Shown here: piece after piece, positions 14,662-20,521 of the stretch
Layout: every line of letters begins with the position of its first letter
How positions within the stretch are numbered: position 1 is the stretch's first letter
Assembly: GCA_016872875.1 (NCBI GenBank)
Contig: VGYW01000109.1
Location: 1-20,521, forward strand
Reading direction: 5' to 3'
DNA length: 20,521 bases
Source of the DNA: Planctomycetota bacterium
GTDB lineage: Bacteria > Planctomycetota > PUPC01 > DSUN01
The notes under the pieces: generated by a model
Databases searched by the model: none
Seen by the model: only the letters and a program-made list of their open reading frames with translations
Told to the model about the DNA's origin: nothing
Made by a program: the position numbers and the translations under genes

Positions 14662-14691
14662 ATTATACATGCTCCCGCGGGCACCGGTCAA
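14662..14691 (-). promoter_or_regulatory. Sigma70-type promoter of the ATPase/DUF4276 operon
   Basis: On the minus strand TTGACC (14691-14686), an 18-nt spacer and a perfect TATAAT (14667-14662). Transcription would start near 14655, giving a leader of about 40 nt to the ATG at 14615. This placement also rules out an upstream start for the ATPase. Confidence 0.75.
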
Positions 14692-14710
14692 GGCTCGAAC
14701 CCCATCCGAG

Positions 14711-14740
14711 TTGGCAATAACCCCTTCGCGCTGCTACACT
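14711..14740 (+). promoter_or_regulatory. Sigma70-type promoter of the GH32/43-like gene
   Basis: TTGGCA (14711-14716), an 18-nt spacer and TACACT (14735-14740) precede the ATG at 14774 by 33 nt. It lies back to back with the minus-strand promoter at 14662-14691; the two -35 boxes are 19 nt apart, so one regulator bound between them could affect both directions. Confidence 0.6.
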
Positions 14741-14773
14741 GAGCGGGCGGCCGGTAGCGCTCGGAGGTCGCAG

Positions 14774-16267
14774 ATGGTCGTGCATGACTTGGTGGCGTTG
14801 GCGGTGCTGCTCGGCATCGCGTGTCTGGCAACGGTCAACGCCGGCGCGGGCGAGCCCCGCCCGCCGGTTCAGCCCGCTGAGCGGGTTCCCTTGTCGGCAA
14901 AGCACGCGCTGATCTACGCGGCACAGCGGCAGGATTCCCCAAACACACCGATGCCGTTGGCCAAGGGGCCGCACCTGTTTCTCGATGACTTCCTCGTGGA
15001 GACGAGCGAGGGCGTTGAGCGCAGGGTGAACGTGCCGCAGCGCGAGGCGAGCATCCCCAACCCGGTCGTGACGGGGAAGGAGGACGGCTGCTTTCAGCCT
15101 TACATGACCGTGCTGCGGGACGCTGCGACGGGGCGGTTCCGCATCTGGTACGGCCACCGTACCGACGACCGCAGCATGATGGCCTCGCACGTCGGCTACA
15201 TGGAATCCGACGACGGCATCCGCTGGCTCCGCCCCCACCGCGTCCTTCGCGACCCCGCGCCCATCCAGTTCGGCGCAAGCGTGATGGATGACGGGCCGGC
15301 CTTCGCCGACCCGGCCAAGCGCTTCAAGCTCGGCTGGTGGCACGGCGGCGGACTCAACGTCGCCGCCTCGCCCGACGGCCTCGACTGGCAGCCGCTGGCT
15401 CCAGGCGTCGTCCTCCCCCACAACCACGACATCACGGGCATCGCACGCGACCCCATCCGCAACCGCTACTTCGCCACGGCCTCCGTCTTCATCGGCGGCC
15501 CCTGGAAGGGCAGCCGCCGTGTGACCATGCAGAGCACGAGCCACGACCTCCTCACCTGGGCCACGCCCCACCACGTCCTCGTGCCCGACCTCAAGCTCGA
15601 CGAGGGGGAGACGCAGTTCTACGCGATGGACGGCTACCTCGCCCGCGGCAGCCTCCTCATCGGCCTGGTCAAGGTGCTCCGCGACGACCTGAAGGCCGAC
15701 GCGCCGCCCAACCCGCCCGACCAGTATGGCGTCGGCTACACCACCCTCGCCTGGACCCGCGACGGCGAGACCTGGGTGCGCGACCGCACGCACTTCTTCG
15801 ACCCCGACCCCCGCAAGGGCGCCTGGGACCACGCCCACGCCTGGATTGACGAGCAGCTCCCAGTCGGCGATCAAGTCTATCTCTACTATGGCGGCTACAA
15901 GCGCGGCCACAAGGTCAACCGCTTCGAGGAGCGCCAGATCGGCCTCGTGCGCATGGGGCGCGACCGCTACGTCGCGCGCGAGGCGGGAGAGCGGCCCGGC
16001 CGCCTCGTCACCCCGCCCCTCACCCTCGACGCCGAGGCGATGACCCTCAACATCGCGGCCAAAGGCGGCGAGGCCAAGGTGGAGGTCCTCGACGAGGCCG
16101 CCAAGCCCCTCCCAGGCTTCTCCGCCCAGGACTGCTCGCCAATCGCCGACGACTCCCTGGCCGCCCCCGTGGCCTGGAAGCTGCCGCTCAGCTCCCTCAA
16201 GGGGAGGCCCATTCGCCTGGCGTTCTCGCTGCGAGACGCTCGGCTCTTCGCATTCGACCTGCGGTGA
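14774..16267 (+). CDS. Secreted sialidase / GH32-GH43-like five-blade propeller protein
   Basis: The 497-residue product has a signal peptide (LVALAVLLGIACLATVNAGA, cleaved near residue 25). The repeated pattern GYMESDDGIRWLRP, VAASPDGLDWQPL, MQSTSHDLLTWATP and LAWTRDGETWVRD is the SxDGxxW blade motif of sialidase and GH32/43-like propellers. DDFLVETSEGVERR near residue 75, and a C-terminal beta-sandwich (LNIAAKGGEAKVEVLDEAAKP, then LKGRPIRLAFSLRDARLFAF), match a family abundant in planctomycetes and lentisphaerae, often annotated only as a glycoside hydrolase-like protein. It probably acts on or binds extracellular glycans; the substrate and the catalytic acids are not evident. The ATG at 14774 has GGAGG 6 nt upstream, starts the signal peptide, and lies downstream of the promoter, unlike the earlier in-frame ATG at 14669. 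Confidence 0.82.
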   Translation: MVVHDLVALAVLLGIACLATVNAGAGEPRPPVQPAERVPLSAKHALIYAAQRQDSPNTPMPLAKGPHLFLDDFLVETSEGVERRVNVPQREASIPNPVVTGKEDGCFQPYMTVLRDAATGRFRIWYGHRTDDRSMMASHVGYMESDDGIRWLRPHRVLRDPAPIQFGASVMDDGPAFADPAKRFKLGWWHGGGLNVAASPDGLDWQPLAPGVVLPHNHDITGIARDPIRNRYFATASVFIGGPWKGSRRVTMQSTSHDLLTWATPHHVLVPDLKLDEGETQFYAMDGYLARGSLLIGLVKVLRDDLKADAPPNPPDQYGVGYTTLAWTRDGETWVRDRTHFFDPDPRKGAWDHAHAWIDEQLPVGDQVYLYYGGYKRGHKVNRFEERQIGLVRMGRDRYVAREAGERPGRLVTPPLTLDAEAMTLNIAAKGGEAKVEVLDEAAKPLPGFSAQDCSPIADDSLAAPVAWKLPLSSLKGRPIRLAFSLRDARLFAFDLR

Positions 16268-16291
16268 TACACCGGCATCTTCAATCGTCCC

Positions 16292-16382
16292 TCGTCCTCG
16301 TCCTCGTCCCTCGTCCTCGATCTTCCTGCCCCGTGGAGGGAGAAGAGTCGAGGACGAGGACGAGGGACGAGGACGAGGACGA
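16292..16382. repeat. 28-bp perfect inverted repeat made of CCTCGT hexamers
   Basis: The left arm at 16292-16319 and the right arm at 16355-16382 are perfect reverse complements (28 of 28), separated by a 35-nt loop. Each arm is built of CTCGTC/GACGAG hexamers with one extra C (TCCCTCG) acting as a register mark. It starts 24 nt after the GH-like gene stop and ends 11 nt before the next ATG. Transcribed RNA would form a very stable hairpin, possibly a terminator for the first gene, but no U-tract follows. Confidence 0.75.
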
Positions 16383-16393
16383 CGGCCAGACAC

Positions 16394-18418
16394 ATGAGCA
16401 GGCTCACGCGGCTGTGCGAGTGGATGGCGGCGCGGCGCTACCGGTGCTTGCTCGTCGCGCTCGGGCTGCTCCTTGCCTCCCCTTCCCTCCTCATCGGCCT
16501 TCAGACCGACGACCTGATGATTCGCGGCGCCGCGCTCCGCCTCTCGCCCGCCCCGGGCGTGCGACGCGGCCCCTGGGAGGCGTTCACTTTCATGAACGGC
16601 GACCCCGCCCAGAACCACGCGCTGATGGACAAGGGCTATGTGCCCTGGTGGATGTATCCGAGGGCCAGGGCCGCCTTCGCCCGCCCGCTGACGGCGCTCA
16701 CGCACCTGTTCGATTTCAGAGTGCTCGATGCCTTTCCCGCCCTGATGCACGTCCACAACCTCGCCTGGTTCGCGCTCCTCCTCTGGAGCGCCGCCACCTT
16801 GTATCGCCGCCTCCTGAGTGGACACCTCGATGGCCCCGCTCCTGGCCAAGCTTGCCTCTCCCCTGGGGAGAGGCCGCCCGCCGAGGGCGGGCGGGTGAGG
16901 GTGTCTGTTGGAGGGGCGGCCGCGGCCCAAGCACCCTCACCCCAGCCCTCTCCCCAGGGGAGAGGGAGCAAGACATCCTCCCCATCGGCCCCGCGCCTGA
17001 GCGGCGAAAGCCCCGCCTGGGCCGCCGCGCTCGCGGCGCTGCTGTTCACCTTCGACAACGGCCACGCCTGGCCCGCGGGGTGGCTGTCGAACCGCAACGC
17101 GCTGATCGCCGGCGCCTTCGGGTTCGTCGCCCTCATCGCCCACGACAGGTGGCGGCGCGAGGGCTGGCGCCCCGGCGCGGCGCTCGCGCCCCTCGCACTC
17201 GCCGCGGCGCTCCTCGCCAAGGAGGAGGCCCTCGGCGTGGGCGCCTATCTCCTCGCCTATGCCCTGTTCCTCGACGGGGCGCCGTGGCGCCGCCGCCTCG
17301 CCGCGCTCCTCCCCTGCGCGCTCGTGGGCGCCGCCTGGTGCACCGCCTACAAGGCCCTCGGCTTCGGCGTCGTCGGCTCGGCCATGTACGTTGACCCCAC
17401 CCACGCCCCGCTCCGCTTCGCGTCGTGGGTCGCCCGCAACGCGCCGCTGCTCCTCACCGCCCAGTGGGCATTCCCCGAGGCCGACCTGAGCTCGATGCTC
17501 TCGCCCGCCGCGTTCCGCGCCCTCTGGCTCTGGGCCGCCGGCGTCCTCGCGCTGCTGGCCGTGGCGCTCTGGCCCCTCCTGCGGCGCGCCCGCGTGGCGC
17601 GCTTCTGGGCGCTCGGCATGCTCCTCTCCGTGGTGCCCGTGTGCGCGGCGTTCCCGATGAACCGCCTCCTGATGTTCCCCGGCCTGGGCGCGATGGGCCT
17701 CCTCGCGCTCTGGCTCGCCGGCAGGAGCGCACGCGCCGAGTGGCTGCCGAAGGCCAGGGCGTGGCGCGGCCTCGCCAGAGCGCTCGCCGCGCTCTTCGTC
17801 GCGCTCCACCTCGTGCTGGCCCCCCTCCTCTTCCCCATCCGCACGGCGGGGATCTGGTTCATCGGCAAGCTCGTGGCGGCCCACTACGCCGCGCTCGACC
17901 CCGGCCCCGAGGCCGCGGGGCAGTCTTTCATCTTCGTGAACCCCGCCGCTTCCAGCCACATGCTCTGGATGATCACGCGGGCGAGGGCCGGCCTGCCCCT
18001 CCCCGAGCGCTGCCTCAACCTCGGGCCGTCCTCAGCCCCCATCGCAATCACACGCACGGACGAGCGCACCCTCGTTGTCCGGCCCGCGGCCGGCTACCTC
18101 TTGCCCCTGGGCGCGTCGCCCGTGCCGGGCGAGCCGCCACCCGCCTTCTCCTTCGCACACATGGTCCGCTTCTTCGACATCCTCTTCCGCGGCCCGGCCC
18201 ACCCGATGCGTCTCGGCGACAAGGTGGAGCTAACGCCCGCCACCGTGGAGGTCACTGCCCTCACGCCCGACGGCCGCCCCGCCGAGGCCACGTTCCGCTT
18301 CCGCGTTCCGCTTGATGACCCCTCCCTCCGCTGGTTCGCCTGCCGACGCGGGCAATTCCAGCCCTTCACCCCGCCGCCCGTGGGCCAGGCCATCCACGTG
18401 CCATCCGCGCTGGAATAG
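16394..18418 (+). CDS. Polytopic membrane protein (GT-C glycosyltransferase-like) with an in-frame repeat insertion
   Basis: The 674-residue protein begins with a membrane segment (RCLLVALGLLLASPSLLIGL), then a soluble loop with TDDLMIRG at about 38, an acidic motif in the position used by GT-C glycosyltransferases. A conserved-looking PWWMYP / FARPLTALTHLFDF / ALMHVHNLAWFALLLW stretch follows. From about residue 200 there are roughly seven or eight further hydrophobic segments, including AAALAALLFTFDN, GWLSNRNALIAGAFGFVALI, FWALGMLLSVVPVCAA and LARALAALFVALHLVLAPLL. The C-terminal 160 residues are soluble and beta-rich. Residues about 154-191 are encoded by a palindromic dispersed repeat (16854-16967), directly between RRLL and AWAAAL. 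A lipid-linked sugar transferase role is inference. No good ribosome site precedes the ATG at 16394, so the start is uncertain. Confidence 0.8.
   Translation: MSRLTRLCEWMAARRYRCLLVALGLLLASPSLLIGLQTDDLMIRGAALRLSPAPGVRRGPWEAFTFMNGDPAQNHALMDKGYVPWWMYPRARAAFARPLTALTHLFDFRVLDAFPALMHVHNLAWFALLLWSAATLYRRLLSGHLDGPAPGQACLSPGERPPAEGGRVRVSVGGAAAAQAPSPQPSPQGRGSKTSSPSAPRLSGESPAWAAALAALLFTFDNGHAWPAGWLSNRNALIAGAFGFVALIAHDRWRREGWRPGAALAPLALAAALLAKEEALGVGAYLLAYALFLDGAPWRRRLAALLPCALVGAAWCTAYKALGFGVVGSAMYVDPTHAPLRFASWVARNAPLLLTAQWAFPEADLSSMLSPAAFRALWLWAAGVLALLAVALWPLLRRARVARFWALGMLLSVVPVCAAFPMNRLLMFPGLGAMGLLALWLAGRSARAEWLPKARAWRGLARALAALFVALHLVLAPLLFPIRTAGIWFIGKLVAAHYAALDPGPEAAGQSFIFVNPAASSHMLWMITRARAGLPLPERCLNLGPSSAPIAITRTDERTLVVRPAAGYLLPLGASPVPGEPPPAFSFAHMVRFFDILFRGPAHPMRLGDKVELTPATVEVTALTPDGRPAEATFRFRVPLDDPSLRWFACRRGQFQPFTPPPVGQAIHVPSALE
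16854..16967. repeat. Palindromic dispersed repeat (CTCTCCCC-GGGGAGAG type) inside a coding region
   Basis: The left end GCCTCTCCCC-T-GGGGAGAGGC (16854-16874) and the right end CCCTCTCCCC-A-GGGGAGAGGG (about 16946-16966) are each hairpins, and TGAGGGTG (16896-16903) is answered by CACCCTCA (16932-16939). Between them is a CCGCCCGCC ... GGGCGGGCGG stem. The element is inverted as a whole, about 114 nt long and a multiple of 3. In the gene frame it reads LSPGER ... PSPQPSPQGRG; translations of this kind are familiar from a repeat scattered across many GC-rich genomes. It contains no stop codon in this frame. Confidence 0.75.
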
Positions 18419-18421
18419 CCG

Positions 18422-18445
18422 CACGCCCAAACTTGTTTGGGCGTG
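18422..18445. terminator. Bidirectional hairpin between convergent genes
   Basis: CACGCCCAAA (18422-18431), loop CTTG, TTTGGGCGTG (18436-18445): a perfect 10-bp stem. It starts 4 nt after the membrane protein stop and lies 28 nt beyond the stop of the convergent minus-strand gene (18474). Position and symmetry suit a shared terminator. The AAA/TTT at the loop end is part of the stem and there is no separate U-tract. Confidence 0.6.
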
Positions 18446-18473
18446 GAGGACGGGGGGCTCTCCGCGACAGGAA

Positions 18474-19571
18474 CTACTCGAGCTTTTCGAGGAGGGCTCT
18501 GGCCTGCCCCGCGTAGAAGCCGTCGGGGTACTTGCTGATGATCTGCCTGAGGGCCTCGCGGGCTCTCGCGGGCTGGTTGTTGGCTATCCAGCCGCGCGCG
18601 AACGCGAGGAGGCGGCGGCACTCGGCAGCCGCGCCGCTCTCCTTCCCCGCAGGCTTCGCCTCCTCTCCCTCCGCCATCTTATCCAGGGCGTCCAGCTCCT
18701 CGTCAGTGAAGTAATCGCCCTCGATGTCGGCCGGGTCGTCCGTGTGCCTGCGGGCGGGGCAGGCGGCGACGGCGTCGCGCTTCTCCGCCTTTTCGAGTGC
18801 CTCCTTTGCCTCTGGCAAAGCTCGGAGCTTGGCCAGCTCCTCGCGCGCCTCCTTGGCCGCGGGGAGCGGGCTGAAGGTCTCCTCGATGCCCGCCAGCTTC
18901 CGCACCGCCTCGGGGTACGCCTTGTCCCCGAGGTCCGTCCTTGCCGCCGCGAGGTCCTTCTTCGCCATCTCCTCGATCTTCGCAAGCTCCTTCTTCGACG
19001 CCTCGGTCGCGGGAATCTTCAGGTTGAGGTCCACCACCTCCCTATAGAGCCTTGCGGCGGCGCCGAGGTGCTTCTTGGCGGCGAGGGCGTTGGCCTGCTC
19101 GAATGCCTCCTGCGCGTCGCGGGCCTTCCTGGGGCTGGCCACGCCGCCGATCTTCTTGATTGCCGCGGCCATCTCGCTCGCCATGTCGCCCGCCTTCAGG
19201 TTCAGCCCCTCGACCTTCGAGATGACCTTCTCGTCAGACCCGGCGAAGAAGATGAGCGGCAGCGCGTGGCCCCCAGCCCCGGGCTGGTACTTGTGGAACA
19301 TCGCATGCATCATCTTCCCGTCCTTGACCTCCACCTCGATGTAGATGAACACGAAGAGTCGGTGGAAAGGGATGACTGCGTCGCGCTCGAAGAGCTTCTT
19401 CGCCGCGCGCACCTTGTCCTCCCTATCCTGGAATACCACGACGATTGGCCGGCCGGTCTTCTTCGCCAGTTCGACCCCCTCCTCGTAGGTGTCGTACCAG
19501 CGCACCGCGGCGCGGCACGGCAGTGTCGTGAGCACCATCACGAGTGTGACAACGATCGTCTGCTTCGTCAT
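18474..19571 (-). CDS. Secreted thioredoxin-fold protein lacking CxxC, with TPR-like tail
   Basis: The 365-residue product starts with a signal peptide (IVVTLVMVLTTLPCRAA, cleaved near residue 21). Residues about 24-140 have the thioredoxin-like pattern: YEEGVELAKKTGRPIVVVFQ, then a helix AAKKLFERDAVIPF, a strand FVFIYIEV and the LPLIFFAG strand before DEKVISKVEG. At the place where the catalytic CxxC normally sits the sequence is QDREDKV, with no cysteines, so disulfide chemistry is unlikely. The remainder is Lys/Glu/Ala-rich helical, with TPR-like units at about 155-185 and 335-363 (ARAREALRQIISKYPDGFYAGQARALLEKL). A role as an exported scaffold or chaperone is possible. The ATG at 19571 has GGAG 7 nt upstream and a clear promoter at 19610-19638. 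Confidence 0.8.
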   Translation of the reverse strand: MTKQTIVVTLVMVLTTLPCRAAVRWYDTYEEGVELAKKTGRPIVVVFQDREDKVRAAKKLFERDAVIPFHRLFVFIYIEVEVKDGKMMHAMFHKYQPGAGGHALPLIFFAGSDEKVISKVEGLNLKAGDMASEMAAAIKKIGGVASPRKARDAQEAFEQANALAAKKHLGAAARLYREVVDLNLKIPATEASKKELAKIEEMAKKDLAAARTDLGDKAYPEAVRKLAGIEETFSPLPAAKEAREELAKLRALPEAKEALEKAEKRDAVAACPARRHTDDPADIEGDYFTDEELDALDKMAEGEEAKPAGKESGAAAECRRLLAFARGWIANNQPARAREALRQIISKYPDGFYAGQARALLEKLE

Positions 19572-19609
19572 TCAGCATCTCCGCCAAAGCCCACTGCCCC
19601 ATACCAGGC

Positions 19610-19638
19610 AGTATAGCTTGATGCCCATCGCAGATCAA
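19610..19638 (-). promoter_or_regulatory. Sigma70-type promoter of the thioredoxin-fold gene
   Basis: On the minus strand TTGATC (19638-19633), a 17-nt spacer and TATACT (19615-19610). It lies 38 nt before the ATG at 19571. The -35 hexamer overlaps the last codons and stop (19635-19637) of the upstream zinc-ribbon gene, so the thioredoxin-fold gene has a promoter embedded in its neighbour. Confidence 0.65.
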
Positions 19639-20321
19639 GGGACAACTCTTTCCGTCGTCAACTCGAAGCGAACCACGCTGCCCGTGGGTGCCGTGAGGTC
19701 ACCCGCCAGCGTCAGCGAGCGCGTCGGACGGTCGTACTCGCCAGCCACCCGGCCGCTGAAGACGACCGACGCCCCAAACGGCGTGAGGATGAGGCCGCAG
19801 GTTAGGCGGACTCGGTACGGCGGCGAGGCGACATAGGTCATGCCCGCGGCGGCGCCGTGGGTCACGCTCGCCGTGCCCCTGGCCCCCACGCACCTGGGAG
19901 CCGTCCAGAAGAGAAACGGAACGTCGAGCTCCAAGTCCCCCACGCGGGTCGCCCGCCGCATCGCCGCCTGGGCCGCCTGAAGCTCCCGACGCACCGGCGC
20001 GATGCGCCCAAACCACGCGTAGAGCACGAAGGCAAACAGTAGGCTCGCGATCACCTTGCCCCGGTGGGTGACGGCGCACGCCAGCACCCTCTTGCACGCG
20101 CTCCCCAGCGGGTTGGGGTCCGCCAGCGCCGCCGCGGTCGCCGCCTCCTGGGCCAGACTGGCCGGCTCGGCCTCCTCAGCAGCCTCATCCGCAGGGGCAT
20201 CCGACGGCTGAGGCGGCACCTCCACCTTCTGCCCGCACACGTGGCAGAGCAGCGTCTTCCCCACATTGGCCGCATGCCAGTAGAACCGTCGTCCGCAGTG
20301 CGGGCAGTCGAAAGTCTCCAT
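19635..20321 (-). CDS. Zinc-ribbon membrane protein of unknown function
   Basis: The 228-residue protein opens METFDCPHCGRRFYWHAANV, with a four-cysteine zinc ribbon (C6, C9, C26, C29) of the type that begins many planctomycete membrane proteins. Residues about 35-75 are an acidic, Ala/Glu/Pro-rich linker. One membrane segment (VIASLLFAFVLYAWFG) lies at about 90-106. The rest is a beta-rich domain with paired strands (YRVRLTCGLILTPFGASVVF, SLTLAGDLTAPTGSVVRFEL), probably outside the membrane. I chose the ATG at 20321, which has GAGG about 7 nt upstream; an in-frame GTG at 20357 would place the ribosome site against the start codon. It reads towards the thioredoxin-fold gene, 63 nt away, and may be partly co-transcribed with it. 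I do not recognise the family of the C-terminal domain. Confidence 0.72.
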   Translation of the reverse strand: METFDCPHCGRRFYWHAANVGKTLLCHVCGQKVEVPPQPSDAPADEAAEEAEPASLAQEAATAAALADPNPLGSACKRVLACAVTHRGKVIASLLFAFVLYAWFGRIAPVRRELQAAQAAMRRATRVGDLELDVPFLFWTAPRCVGARGTASVTHGAAAGMTYVASPPYRVRLTCGLILTPFGASVVFSGRVAGEYDRPTRSLTLAGDLTAPTGSVVRFELTTERVVP

Positions 20322-20397
20322 CGCAGCCTCACTCGCAGCGCATCCCTTCGAGGTCACTCCTGAGACTTGACGATCGGGTCGCTCCGAGCACCTTTAG

Positions 20398-20434
20398 CCC
20401 GCATTTCTCACCAGCGGCTGGTGAGAAATGCGGG
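20398..20434. repeat. 37-nt perfect palindrome (18-bp arms, 1-nt centre)
   Basis: CCCGCATTTCTCACCAGC (20398-20415), a single G, then GCTGGTGAGAAATGCGGG (20417-20434) match 18 of 18. It lies upstream of the minus-strand zinc-ribbon gene in the noncoding end of the window. A cruciform or fold-back this perfect suggests a mobile-element end, a recombination site or a recently duplicated repeat. Confidence 0.8.
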
Positions 20435-20521
20435 AACCACCAAACCACAAGCACCAAGCGCCAAACAAGCCCCAAACTCCAATCCTCAATGGTCCAAGCG
20501 GAGACTACGTGGTGTTGCCCG
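20435..20521. other. Noncoding A/C-rich tail of the window
   Basis: About 50 nt (20435-20485) are almost free of G and T, with loose repeats of ACCAA, CCAAG and CCAAAC. The composition breaks sharply from the rest of the window. No gene is visible. The stretch looks like a degenerate heptamer-type repeat running on from the palindrome and may belong to the same element. Confidence 0.4.

Noticed and set aside
14663..16930. 755-codon minus-strand open frame over the propeller and hairpin region
   Set aside because: It crosses an intergenic hairpin and a divergent promoter, and lacks any recognisable domain.
20355..20357. Upstream GTG as start of the zinc-ribbon protein
   Set aside because: The only purine-rich site (CAGGAG) touches this codon, leaving no spacing; the ATG at 20321 begins directly before the zinc ribbon.
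1..20521. tRNA, rRNA, integrase or insertion-sequence transposase genes
   Set aside because: Reading both strands showed no cloverleaf with a TTCGA-type arm in context, no rRNA segment and no transposase or recombinase motif.

Overview
This window is a GC-rich, densely packed bacterial chromosomal segment. It probably comes from the Planctomycetota or a close relative (Verrucomicrobiota, Lentisphaerota). The clues are an ECF sigma factor and FecR-type anti-sigma pair of the kind common in those phyla, large secreted beta-helix and beta-propeller proteins, a sialidase-like propeller protein, a zinc-ribbon/membrane protein, and a polytopic GT-C-like membrane protein. The phylum call is inference from gene content. 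No rRNA, tRNA or other taxonomic marker is present.

Layout. Positions 1-130 hold the 5' end of an unrecognised minus-strand gene. It diverges from a radical SAM protein (292-1857) of the multi-cluster MJ0619/tetraether-synthase-like type, and a secreted propeller-like protein follows (1893-3866). A two-gene operon with its own near-consensus promoter comes next (4003-6196): an ABC/AAA-type ATPase overlapping an HNH endonuclease, matching the Septu (PtuAB) anti-phage architecture. Then come an ECF sigma factor (6257-6778) and its immediately adjacent FecR-like anti-sigma (6779-8698), which carries two copies of a small beta domain joined by a charged low-complexity repeat. A tandemly duplicated secreted beta-helix protein (8782-11514) is bracketed by two related GC hairpins. 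A nested inverted-repeat element (11605-11832) fills the only large gene-free gap, before a sugar phosphate isomerase/epimerase (11907-12704).

The minus-strand pair at 12714-14615 is a second ATPase/nuclease-like module: an OLD/RecF-type ATPase followed 6 nt later by a DUF4276 (TOPRIM-like) protein. It is transcribed from a promoter lying back to back with that of a secreted GH32/43-like propeller protein (14774-16267). The right side holds a 28-bp perfect hairpin, a membrane protein interrupted in frame by a palindromic dispersed repeat (16394-18418), a bidirectional hairpin, a minus-strand thioredoxin-fold protein without catalytic cysteines (18474-19571), and a zinc-ribbon membrane protein (19635-20321). 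The window ends in a 37-nt near-uninterrupted palindrome and an A/C-rich tail.

The most interesting content is the two separate ATPase+nuclease modules about 6.5 kb apart: Septu-like PtuAB and a split-OLD-like ATPase/DUF4276 pair. The second is the better candidate for an undescribed defence system. The several mobile-looking palindromic repeats are also notable, one of which has become coding sequence. All functional statements come from reading motifs by eye. No database search was possible.
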